DNA of 34,763 nt from Kitasatospora phosalacinea (lineage in GTDB: Bacteria > Actinomycetota > Actinomycetes > Streptomycetales > Streptomycetaceae), in NCBI RefSeq assembly GCF_000716545.1, contig NZ_JNWZ01000074.1, forward strand, positions 1-34,763, given 5' to 3'. The notes under the pieces are model-generated. The model did no database searches and was not told where the DNA came from. It was given only the letters and a program-made list of their open reading frames with translations. Below, one piece after another: positions 1 through 6,544 of the stretch. Within the stretch, counting starts at the first letter, position 1, and each line of letters opens with the position of its first letter. The position numbers and the translations under genes were made by a program.

Positions 1-107
1 AACAACCCCTCAACGCCCACAAGACCGGCACCATCGTCGGCCTCACCGCCGAAATCGGCGCCTCCGTCTCCAGCGGCGCCCCCCTCTGCGAGATCAAGGA
101 CGTCTGA
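1..107 (+). CDS. C-terminal end of a biotin-dependent acyl-CoA carboxylase alpha subunit (partial)
   Basis: Only the last 34 codons are in the window, ending at TGA 105-107. The peptide begins QPLNAHKTGTIVGL and continues with EIGASVSSGAPLCEIKD. This matches the second half of a biotinyl/lipoyl attachment domain, the part just after the biotinylated MKM motif, which would lie a few codons upstream of the window. In actinomycetes this sequence ends the acetyl/propionyl-CoA carboxylase alpha subunit (biotin carboxylase plus BCCP, AccA type), which makes malonyl- or methylmalonyl-CoA with a separate beta subunit. The family assignment rests on this short tail only. A stand-alone BCCP or another biotin enzyme is possible. 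A strong hairpin terminator follows at 125-162. Confidence 0.7.
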   Translation, partial: QPLNAHKTGTIVGLTAEIGASVSSGAPLCEIKDV

Positions 108-124
108 GGGTAGAGCGGTACCCG

Positions 125-162
125 GAAGGGCGGCGGGAGTCCACCGACTCCCGCCGCCCTTC
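125..162. terminator. Bidirectional hairpin terminator
   Basis: A perfect 16-bp stem (125-140 with 147-162) closes a 6-nt loop. It lies between the stop of the carboxylase gene (+) and the stop of the convergent condensation-domain gene (-), so it can terminate both. There is no long T-tract, as is usual in streptomycetes. Confidence 0.85.
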
Positions 163-174
163 GGGCTGTCGGGG

Positions 175-1527
175 CTACCGGGCCGCGCCGAGCACCGTCT
201 CCTCGACGCCGCACAGGAACCGCGCCATCTGCTCGCGGTCCAGCAGCGCGCTGTCCACCACCATCCGCAGCTCGACCGCGCCCGGCACCACCACCACGTC
301 CACCGCGACGGACACCCCGGGGCGGATCGGGAACTCGTCGGGGAAGCTCAACTCCCGCTCGCCCGAGGGCTGCCGGGTCGGGGCGTCGGCCATCAGCGCG
401 GCCAGTGGGTCCCTGGTGTCGTTCCAGAACACCGAGTGGTCGGCCAGCTCGACGCCCGAGGACCGCAGTTCGTCGAGTTCGGAGTCCAGCCGCGGCTTGT
501 CGTAGCCGGAGTGGCGGTAGGCGGCGAGCGCCGGGCCCCGGGCGCGGCGGACGGTCTCGGCGAAGTCGTCGGAGATCTCCGGGAGGTGGAACAGGCCCTC
601 CTGGGCGAGCGTGGTGACGGCCTCGGCGGCCTGCTCGGTGAACCGGTTGCCGACCACCACCTGGCACAGGAAGGCGCGCCGCCCGCCGAGCCGGGCCAGT
701 TCGGTGGCGGCGGCGGCCAGCAGCACCGTGGCGTCGCTGGTGCGCAGCCGGGCGGCGGCCACCGGGAGGGCGGCGGCCAGCGCCGGGGAGCGCAGCAGCG
801 CGTACGGGAAGGTCCGCCGCGGGTCCGGTTCGCCCGGCGGACGGGGCAGCAGGGCGCGCGGCCCGGCGGCCAGCTTGTCCCGCCAGTGCCGGCGGGCGGC
901 GGCGTCCCGGCGGCGGCCGCGCGGCGAGCACTGCTCGGCGGCCTCCTCCAGCGGCTGGGCGAACTTCCGTTCGGCGCGCAGGTCCCGGGCGGTGCGCCCG
1001 GCGGCCAGCAGCATCAGGTCGCGGACCATCCGGCGCATCCCCCAGCCGTCCGCGGCGGTGTGCGAGAGCACCACGACGGTCTGCCGGACCAGCCCGTCGA
1101 CCAGCACCAGGCCGAGCCGCACCGGCCAGCCGCGGGCCAGGTCGAAGGGCTGCCGGGCGTACTCGCCGAGCAGGTCGGCGGCCGCCTCGGCGGCCAGTTC
1201 GGGCGTGTCCCGGTGCAGCAGCGCCACCGGCAGGGTGCCGTCGGCGTCGGCGACCTGGACCAGGTCGCCGTCCTCCTCGACCAGCCGGGTGCGCAACGCG
1301 TCGTGCAGGTGCAGCAGTTCGGTGTAGGCGCGGAGCACCGCGTCCGGCGCCATGCCGGGGTCGACGGGGGCGGCCAGCCGCAGGTTGTAGCGGGGTGCCT
1401 CGGTGCCGAGCCTGACCAGGGCGGAGTGGATGGCGCGCTGCCCCCAGGTCGCGGGGCCGCGGCCGCCGCGTGCCTCACGCACCGTCAATTCGGTTGTGCG
1501 GTCGAGTGTTTCGCTCGCTGCGTCCAT
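175..1527 (-). CDS. Stand-alone condensation-domain (NRPS C-domain superfamily) protein
   Basis: A 450-residue protein, the size of one complete condensation domain, with no adenylation, carrier or other domain attached. The active-site motif HHxxxDG appears as SHTAADG at residues 155-161. The second, catalytic His (156) and the Asp and Gly are kept, while the first His is Ser. Other C-domain landmarks are a Q-F-D-L element near 126-130 and an FPDEFPIRPG stretch near the C-terminus. The family joins acyl or peptidyl donors to amines or alcohols, and stand-alone members also include O-acyltransferases such as PapA. The gene is alone between two terminators and no NRPS or PKS gene is in the window, so the substrate cannot be inferred. 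The ATG start is supported by a -10-like TAGCGT 8 nt upstream, suggesting a leaderless mRNA. Confidence 0.8.
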   Translation of the reverse strand: MDAASETLDRTTELTVREARGGRGPATWGQRAIHSALVRLGTEAPRYNLRLAAPVDPGMAPDAVLRAYTELLHLHDALRTRLVEEDGDLVQVADADGTLPVALLHRDTPELAAEAAADLLGEYARQPFDLARGWPVRLGLVLVDGLVRQTVVVLSHTAADGWGMRRMVRDLMLLAAGRTARDLRAERKFAQPLEEAAEQCSPRGRRRDAAARRHWRDKLAAGPRALLPRPPGEPDPRRTFPYALLRSPALAAALPVAAARLRTSDATVLLAAAATELARLGGRRAFLCQVVVGNRFTEQAAEAVTTLAQEGLFHLPEISDDFAETVRRARGPALAAYRHSGYDKPRLDSELDELRSSGVELADHSVFWNDTRDPLAALMADAPTRQPSGERELSFPDEFPIRPGVSVAVDVVVVPGAVELRMVVDSALLDREQMARFLCGVEETVLGAAR

Positions 1528-1535
1528 GGGGGCAG

Positions 1536-1541
1536 ACGCTA
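1536..1541 (-). promoter_or_regulatory. -10 element (TAGCGT) of a probably leaderless transcript
   Basis: On the minus strand TAGCGT ends 8 nt before the ATG at 1527 and no purine-rich ribosome-binding site lies between them. This spacing puts the transcription start at or next to the start codon. No convincing -35 was found. Confidence 0.4.
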
Positions 1542-1633
1542 CAAGCGGGCCGGTCGGGGCGGCCAGGGGTCGGCGGCGGGCGGGCCGGAACCGGTCAGTG
1601 GGGCGCCCCGGCGCGGTCGGTGGGGGCGGGCCG

Positions 1634-2587
1634 TCAGCGGATCCGCTCGGCGAGCCGGGCGGCGGCGGGCGACAGGGCCCCGGGCGGGGCGGGGCGGCGC
1701 TGACCGGGCAGCGGGCTGCCGGGAGCGGCCGGGCCGACGGCCGGCGCGGACGGGCCGGCGGCCCGGCGGGCGGCCTGCTGGTGCGCCCCGGTCTCGGCGG
1801 TCAGGCCGAGCGAGGCCACCGAGACCTGCACCCCGCAGTCGGCGAGCGCGTGCTGCTCGCGGGAGGTGAGGTCGTCCAGCAGGGTGCGCTCGTCGGTGAC
1901 CAGCCGGGTGATCGCCTCGGTGGCGACGGTCTGGAACATGCTGTCGGTGCCGAGCTTGGTGTGGTCGGCCAGCACGATCACCTCGTTGGCGGCCTGCACC
2001 AGCGCCCGGTCGACCGAGGCGGAGAGCATGTTGGCGGTGGACAGGCCGCGTTCGGCGGTCAGGCCGCTGCCGGAGATGAACGCCTTGGTGACCCGCAGCC
2101 CGGCCAGCGACTGCTCGGCGCCGCTGCCCACCAGGGCGTAGTTGGAGCCGCGCAGGGTGCCGCCGGTCATCACCACCTCCACCCGGTTGGCGTGCGCCAG
2201 CGCCTGGGCGACCAGCAGCGAGTTGGTGACCACCGTCAGCCCCGGCACCCGGGCGAGCCGGCGGGCCAGCTCCTGGGTGGTGGTGCCGGCGCCGACCACG
2301 ATGGCGTCGCCCTCCTCGACCATGTCCGCGGCGAGGTCGGCGATGGCGCTCTTCTCGGCGGTGGCGAGGTGGGTCTTCTGCGGGTAGCCCGGGTCACGGC
2401 TGAACCCGCCGGGCAGCACCGCGCCGCCGTGGCGGCGGTCGAGCAGCCCTTCGGACTCCAGCGCCCGGACGTCCCGGCGGACGGTGACTTCGGAGGTCTG
2501 GACGACGCGGGCCAGTTCACGGAGCGACACGGCTCCGTTGGCGCGCACCATCTCTAGGATCAACTGGCGACGTTCTGCTGCAAACAC
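1634..2587 (-). CDS. DeoR/GlpR-family transcriptional regulator
   Basis: A 317-residue DeoR-family repressor. Residues 1-57 form the winged helix-turn-helix: RRQLILEMV opens it, followed by SLRELARVVQTSEVTVRRD and the family's ESEGLLDRRHGGA wing. Residues about 75-230 form the sugar-phosphate sensor of the ISOCOT fold, with VVGAGTTTQELARRL, VVTNSLLVAQAL, and VIVLADHTKLG near its end. A proline- and alanine-rich tail of about 55 residues follows and is not part of the family core. DeoR proteins typically repress sugar or nucleoside catabolic genes and are released by a phosphorylated sugar. Phosphorylase and phospho-sugar mutase genes lie 3-4 kb away, so a role in nucleoside or pentose use is plausible but unproven. 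GTG start; TACCGT lies 7 nt upstream without a clear ribosome-binding site. Confidence 0.9.
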   Translation of the reverse strand: MFAAERRQLILEMVRANGAVSLRELARVVQTSEVTVRRDVRALESEGLLDRRHGGAVLPGGFSRDPGYPQKTHLATAEKSAIADLAADMVEEGDAIVVGAGTTTQELARRLARVPGLTVVTNSLLVAQALAHANRVEVVMTGGTLRGSNYALVGSGAEQSLAGLRVTKAFISGSGLTAERGLSTANMLSASVDRALVQAANEVIVLADHTKLGTDSMFQTVATEAITRLVTDERTLLDDLTSREQHALADCGVQVSVASLGLTAETGAHQQAARRAAGPSAPAVGPAAPGSPLPGQRRPAPPGALSPAAARLAERIR

Positions 2588-2594
2588 AGAACCG

Positions 2595-2600
2595 ACGGTA
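2595..2600 (-). promoter_or_regulatory. -10 element (TACCGT), leaderless start of the DeoR-type gene
   Basis: TACCGT on the minus strand lies exactly 7 nt before the GTG at 2587. No Shine-Dalgarno sequence separates them, which fits leaderless transcription. This helps choose the GTG as the true start. Confidence 0.4.
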
Positions 2601-2701
2601 ACCCGAGTGACCGTCTGCTTTCAGGCGTTTGCACCTGGTAACGGGATTTGCTCACCTCGGAACGGCGCACGACCGTACAATGCGCGCCCCGCCGACCGGG
2701 T

Positions 2702-2769
2702 GAGCCGGGCAGCGCGCGCCCGGCTCGTTCCCGCGCGTCCCGTGCGCCCCCGGAGGGGCGGCGCCCCTC
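2702..2769 (-). terminator. Hairpins downstream of the quinone dehydrogenase gene
   Basis: Two inverted repeats follow the gene end. One is a 7-bp stem (2753-2759 with 2763-2769) that overlaps the stop codon; the other is a perfect 9-bp stem (2702-2710 with 2718-2726). The second is the likelier terminator and separates this gene from the DeoR-type gene promoter. Confidence 0.6.
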
Positions 2770-4222
2770 AGGAGCCGGCGCCCTCGCGCTTGCGGATGTG
2801 CAGCTGGCGGGCCGCCTCGGCGGTCGAGCCGGACAGCGACGGGTACACCGTGAAGGCGCTCGCCACCTGCTCCACCGTCAGGTTGTTGTCCACCGCCAGC
2901 GAGATGGAGTGGATCAGCTCGGAGGCTCGCGGGGCGACCACCACGCCGCCGACCACGATGCCGGTGCCGGGGCGGGCGAACAGCTTCACGAAGCCGTCCC
3001 GGATGCCCTGCATCTTGGCCCGCGGGTTGCCGCGCAGCGGGAGCTTCACCTCGACGGCGTCCATCTTCCCGCAGGACACGTCGGTGTGGGTGTAGCCGAC
3101 GGTGGCGATCTCCGGGTCGGTGAACACGTTGGACGCCACGGTCTTCAGGTTCAGCGGCTGCACCGCGTCGCCGAGCGCGTGGTACATCGCGATCCGGCCC
3201 TGCATGGCGGCCACCGAGGCCAGCATGAAGACGCCGGTGCAGTCGCCGGCCGCGTACACGCCGGGGGCGGAGGTGCGGGAGACCCGGTCCACCTTGATCT
3301 GGCCCCAGTCATTGACCGCGACGCCGGCCTCCTCCAGGCCGAGGTCGGCGGTGTTGGGGATCGAGCCGACCGCCATCAGGCAGTGCGTGCCGGTGATCAC
3401 CCGGCCGTCCGCCAGCGTCACCTCGACCAGGTCGCCCACGCGCTTGGCGCTCTCCGCCCGCGAGCGGCTCATCACGTTCATGCCGCGGCGGCGGAACACG
3501 TCCTCCAGCACCTCGGCGGCGTCCGGGTCCTCGCCGGGGAGCACCCGGTCGCGCGAGGAGACCAGCGTGACGTTCGAGCCGAGCGCCTGGTAGGCGCCGG
3601 CGAACTCGGCGCCGGTGACGCCGGAGCCGACCACGATCAGCTCGCGCGGCAGCTCCTCCAGGTCGTACACCTGCGTCCAGGCGAGGATCCGCTCGCCGTC
3701 CGGCTGGGCGTCGGGCAGCTCGCGCGGGCGGACGCCGGTGGCGATCAGCACCGCGTCGGCGCGCACCGACTCGGTGCCGCCGTCGGCCAGGTCGACCAGC
3801 ACCTCGCGGGAGCCGTCGATCGCCTGGCCGCCGGCGCCGAGCCGGCCGCGGCCGCGCAGCACGGTGACCCCGGCGCGGGTGACCGCCTGGGTGATGTCGT
3901 GGGACTGGGCGATGGCGAGCCGCTTCACGCGGCGGTTGACCTTGCCGAGGTCGACGCCGACCACCCGGGCCGGGTCGGCCGGGTCCGGCGTGCCGTCGGC
4001 GACCAGGATGCCGAGTTCCTCGTAGGAGCTGTCGAAGCTGGTCATCACCTCGGCGGTGGCGATCAGCGTCTTGGACGGCACGCAGTCCGTCAGCACCGCC
4101 GATCCGCCCAGACCGTCGCGGTCGACGACGGTCACCTCCGCGCCGAGCTGGGCGGCCACGAGGGCCGCCTCGTATCCGCCAGGTCCGCCACCGATGATCA
4201 CGATCCGAGTCACGTGCTCCAT
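2768..4222 (-). CDS. LpdA-like NAD(P)H-quinone dehydrogenase (flavoprotein disulfide reductase family)
   Basis: A 484-residue FAD- and NAD(P)H-binding oxidoreductase. The N-terminal dinucleotide fold has GGGPGGYEAAL; the redox-site helix reads GGSAVLTDCVPSKTLIATAE; a second GxGxxGxE-type motif (VVGSGVTGAEFAGAY) binds the nicotinamide cofactor; AAGDCTG contacts FAD; the C-terminal dimerisation domain follows. The first Cys of the CxxxxC pair of true lipoamide dehydrogenases is absent: only the Cys of DCVPSK remains. That pattern is known from mycobacterial LpdA, which reduces quinones instead of lipoamide. The protein is probably cytosolic and involved in redox defence. The start is uncertain: ATG 4222 (MEHVTRIV) is preferred, GTG 4213 is possible, and ATG 4249 adds nine atypical residues. 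Confidence 0.88.
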   Translation of the reverse strand: MEHVTRIVIIGGGPGGYEAALVAAQLGAEVTVVDRDGLGGSAVLTDCVPSKTLIATAEVMTSFDSSYEELGILVADGTPDPADPARVVGVDLGKVNRRVKRLAIAQSHDITQAVTRAGVTVLRGRGRLGAGGQAIDGSREVLVDLADGGTESVRADAVLIATGVRPRELPDAQPDGERILAWTQVYDLEELPRELIVVGSGVTGAEFAGAYQALGSNVTLVSSRDRVLPGEDPDAAEVLEDVFRRRGMNVMSRSRAESAKRVGDLVEVTLADGRVITGTHCLMAVGSIPNTADLGLEEAGVAVNDWGQIKVDRVSRTSAPGVYAAGDCTGVFMLASVAAMQGRIAMYHALGDAVQPLNLKTVASNVFTDPEIATVGYTHTDVSCGKMDAVEVKLPLRGNPRAKMQGIRDGFVKLFARPGTGIVVGGVVVAPRASELIHSISLAVDNNLTVEQVASAFTVYPSLSGSTAEAARQLHIRKREGAGS

Positions 4223-4322
4223 TGTCCCGCATGCCGGAACCGATTCCACGCCGGGGCCGTTGTTGTTGCCCCGCTCCGGTCCCGCCCCGGTCCCGCCCCC
4301 GGCCGCGCCGCCCGACCCGCCG

Positions 4323-4880
4323 CTAGCCGGTCTGCTGGATCGAGGCCGCCACCAGCACCCCGTTGGACACCGTGTAGGTGCCCTCGTAGGTCTTCGTGCT
4401 GCCGTCGGTCTGCACCGCGTAGATCACCGCGCGCACCTGGCCGGAGCCGAACTCGCTGCTGGTGCCGAGGTAGATCCGCGCCGTGGTGGCGTAGCCCTTC
4501 ACCCAGCCGTTGTAGTCGCTGCCGCCGATGTTCTTGCCGCCCAGCGCCCAGGCCGCCGCGTAGTCGTGGTTGGTGATGTCCTCGTAGTACTGCGTGACCA
4601 CGGCGGTGGCGTTGGTGAAGGTCGGGTTGCCGCCCTTCGCGGTGGTGACCGTGCCCGTCGGGTTCGGTGTGGCGGTGACCGTCTGCGGCGTGACGGTGGC
4701 CGTCGGGGTCGGGGTCGGCGTGACGGTGACCGTCGGGGTCGGCGTCGCGGTGACGGTCACCGCGCCCGGCGGGCTGGCTCCCGCCTGGCCGCCGCCGCCG
4801 TTGGACCCGCAGCCGACCGCGGTCGCCAGCAGCACCGCCGCCACGACCGGGGCACCCGCCACCACCGGTAGTTGTCGCAT
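4323..4880 (-). CDS. Putative lipoprotein with Thr/Pro-rich linker
   Basis: A 185-residue protein of unknown function. Residues 1-24 are a lipoprotein signal peptide: hydrophobic VVAGAPVVAAVLLAT followed by AVGC, with Cys24 as the lipidation site. A Gly-rich stretch and a repetitive TVTPTPTPT-like spacer (about 35-80) probably cross the peptidoglycan. The C-terminal part resembles small NTF2-like or DUF4878-type domains, with VTQYYEDITNHDYAAAWAL, then YATTARIYLG and a final beta strand YTVSNGVLVAASI; that resemblance is my reading. ATG 4880 is chosen because GGGAG lies 7 nt upstream and the lipobox follows. The reading frame stays open far upstream, which is a high-GC artefact. The gene is divergent from the cyclotransferase-like gene. 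Confidence 0.8.
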   Translation of the reverse strand: MRQLPVVAGAPVVAAVLLATAVGCGSNGGGGQAGASPPGAVTVTATPTPTVTVTPTPTPTATVTPQTVTATPNPTGTVTTAKGGNPTFTNATAVVTQYYEDITNHDYAAAWALGGKNIGGSDYNGWVKGYATTARIYLGTSSEFGSGQVRAVIYAVQTDGSTKTYEGTYTVSNGVLVAASIQQTG

Positions 4881-5002
4881 CAGGACGCTCCCGTCCGGCG
4901 CACACCCCGCCCCCCGACCCGGCGGGTCCGCCCGCGGGGTGAGACCTCCCTCCACGGTAGGCCCGCTCCGGGTTCGCAGCCCGGTGGACCGTTCCGCTCC
5001 CG

Positions 5003-5008
5003 TAGGCT
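5003..5008 (+). promoter_or_regulatory. -10 element (TAGGCT), leaderless promoter
   Basis: TAGGCT ends 7 nt before the ATG at 5016, with no ribosome-binding site between them. The 135-bp divergent region (4881-5015) must also carry the lipoprotein promoter. Confidence 0.45.
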
Positions 5009-5015
5009 GGCCCGC

Positions 5016-5453
5016 ATGTCGCTCTACGCCGCCTACGCCACCAACCTCGACGCCCGGCAGATGTCCCGCCGCGCCCCGCACTCCCCGCTGCGCGGCACCG
5101 GCTGGCTGCCCGGCTGGCGGCTGACCTTCGGCGGCGAGCAGCTCGGCTGGGAGGGCTCGCTGGCCACCGTGGTGGAGAACGAGAAGGAGCAGGTCTTCGT
5201 CTCGCTCTACGACGTCGCCCCGATGGACGAGGACGGCCTGGACCGCTGGGAGGGCGTGCAGCTCGGCATCTACCGCAAGGTGAAGCTGCGCGCGCAGACC
5301 CTGGACGGCGAGGTCGCGGTCTGGACGTACGTGCTGAACGACTACGAGGGCGGGCTGCCCGCCGCCCGCTACCTGGGCCTGATCGCGGACGCGGCGGAGA
5401 GCGCCGGCGCCCCCGACGACTACGTGCTGGACCTGCGCCGCCGCCCCTGCTGA
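5016..5453 (+). CDS. Gamma-glutamylcyclotransferase-like (AIG2/GGCT fold) protein
   Basis: A 145-residue single-domain protein. It opens MSLYAAYATNLD, the equivalent of the YGSNL substrate loop of the GGCT fold, and carries LDRWEGV with Glu79 where the catalytic Glu of gamma-glutamylcyclotransferases sits (LDxxEG). Known members release 5-oxoproline from gamma-glutamyl amino acids or deglycate related amines. The bacterial substrate is usually unknown, and here only fold and catalytic residue can be read. The length fits the family. The longer in-frame ORF beginning near 4872 is rejected because the TAGGCT box and the family start both indicate 5016. It is the first of three consecutive plus-strand genes but is separated from the next by 168 bp. 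Confidence 0.8.
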   Translation: MSLYAAYATNLDARQMSRRAPHSPLRGTGWLPGWRLTFGGEQLGWEGSLATVVENEKEQVFVSLYDVAPMDEDGLDRWEGVQLGIYRKVKLRAQTLDGEVAVWTYVLNDYEGGLPAARYLGLIADAAESAGAPDDYVLDLRRRPC

Positions 5454-5580
5454 GGCCGCGCGCCCCGCCGGGCCGCCCCCCGCCGACCGTTGTGGGTTCC
5501 GCCGGGAACCCTTGCCGTCCCGGGGACGAATGCCGTGCTTCCCCGCAATCCGGGTAACGATCCGGCATGGCCTGGGCGTG

Positions 5581-5614
5581 CTGTCTACGCGCGTAGGCAG
5601 ATTTGACCTATCCT
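5581..5614 (+). promoter_or_regulatory. Operator palindrome overlapping the promoter of the phosphorylase gene
   Basis: CTGTCTACGCGCGTAGGCAG at 5581-5600 is an inverted repeat with 9 of 10 arm positions paired. A -10-like TATCCT lies at 5609-5614, 7 nt before the GTG at 5622. A -35 at the usual distance would fall at about 5586-5591, inside the palindrome, so a bound protein would block RNA polymerase. The regulator is unknown; the DeoR-type protein encoded at 1634-2587 is one candidate. Confidence 0.65.
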
Positions 5615-5621
5615 CGACCGC

Positions 5622-6452
5622 GTGAACGCATCTCCTCAGACGGTCGCCCCCGCCGACCCCTACGCCGCCGCCCGGGCCGCCGCCGACCGGCTGCGCGAAC
5701 TCACCGGCGCCGAACGCCACGACGTCGCCCTGGTGATGGGCTCCGGCTGGGTGCCGGCCGCCGACGCCCTGGGCGAGACACTCGCGGAGTTCCCGGTCAC
5801 CGCCCTGCCCGGCTTCCCCGCCCCCGCGGTGGCCGGCCACGCCGGCACCGTCCGCTCGGTGCGGATCCCCGGCGGCGGCGAGCGCCGGGCCCTGGTCTTC
5901 CTCGGCCGCAACCACTACTACGAGGGCCACGGCGTGGCCACCGTGGTGCACGGCGTGCGCACCGCCGCCGCGGCCGGCTGCCGGACGATCGTGCTCACCA
6001 ACGGCTGCGGCGGCCTGCGCGAGGGCTGGGTCCCCGGGCAGCCCGTGCTGATCAGCGACCACATCAACCTGACCGCGGACTCCCCGATCGTCGGCGCCAA
6101 CTTCGTCGACCTCACCGACCTGTACTCCAAGCGCCTGCGCGCCCTGTGCCGCGAGATCGACCCGTCCCTCGACGAGGCCGTCTACGTGCAGTTCCGCGGC
6201 CCGCACTACGAGACCCCGGCCGAGGTCAACATGGCCCGGGTGATCGGCGGCGAACTGGTCGGCATGTCCACCACCCTGGAGGCCATCGCCGCCCGCGAGG
6301 CCGGCGCCGAGGTGCTCGGCATCTCGCTGGTCACCAACCTGGCCGCGGGCATCACCGGCGAACCGCTCAACCACGCCGAGGTGCTGGAGGCCGGCAAGGC
6401 CTCCGCCGAGCGGATGGGCGCTCTGCTGGCGAAGGTCCTGGAGCGGATCTGA
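5622..6452 (+). CDS. Purine nucleoside phosphorylase (trimeric, PNP/MTAP class)
   Basis: A 276-residue enzyme that cleaves purine (deoxy)ribonucleosides with phosphate, giving free base and (deoxy)ribose-1-phosphate. Visible motifs: VMGSGW (39-43, phosphate loop), RNHYYEGH (96-103), LTNGCGG (125-131), [11 protein letters not shown] (191-201) with the base-site Glu, VGMST (213-217, sugar site), and VTNLAAG with Asn239. Length and motif order match the class-I trimeric family. GTG 5622 is chosen because a -10 box ends 7 nt upstream and no Shine-Dalgarno is present, so the mRNA is probably leaderless. A palindromic operator covers the -35 region. The phospho-sugar mutase gene follows 92 bp downstream, beyond a hairpin, and completes a salvage route. 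Confidence 0.93.
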   Translation: MNASPQTVAPADPYAAARAAADRLRELTGAERHDVALVMGSGWVPAADALGETLAEFPVTALPGFPAPAVAGHAGTVRSVRIPGGGERRALVFLGRNHYYEGHGVATVVHGVRTAAAAGCRTIVLTNGCGGLREGWVPGQPVLISDHINLTADSPIVGANFVDLTDLYSKRLRALCREIDPSLDEAVYVQFRGPHYETPAEVNMARVIGGELVGMSTTLEAIAAREAGAEVLGISLVTNLAAGITGEPLNHAEVLEAGKASAERMGALLAKVLERI

Positions 6453-6455
6453 CAC

Positions 6456-6484
6456 CCCGGCGGGGGCCGGACTCCCCCGCCGGG
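6456..6484 (+). terminator. Hairpin between the phosphorylase and mutase genes
   Basis: A perfect 11-bp stem (6456-6466 with 6474-6484) with a 7-nt loop starts 4 nt after the phosphorylase stop codon. It may stop or attenuate transcription before the mutase gene. A C/T-rich stretch with repeated CTCGTCC follows. Confidence 0.65.
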
Positions 6485-6544
6485 CACACCCCTCGTCCTC
6501 TCGTCCCTCGTCCTCTCGTCCTCCACACCCAGGGAGCGGGCCGC

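Noticed and set aside
5603..6544. In-frame upstream extension of the phospho-sugar mutase frame (from 5603)
   Set aside because: It overlaps the phosphorylase gene in another frame and is Arg/Pro-rich; the family start and an AGGGAG ribosome-binding site are at 6545.
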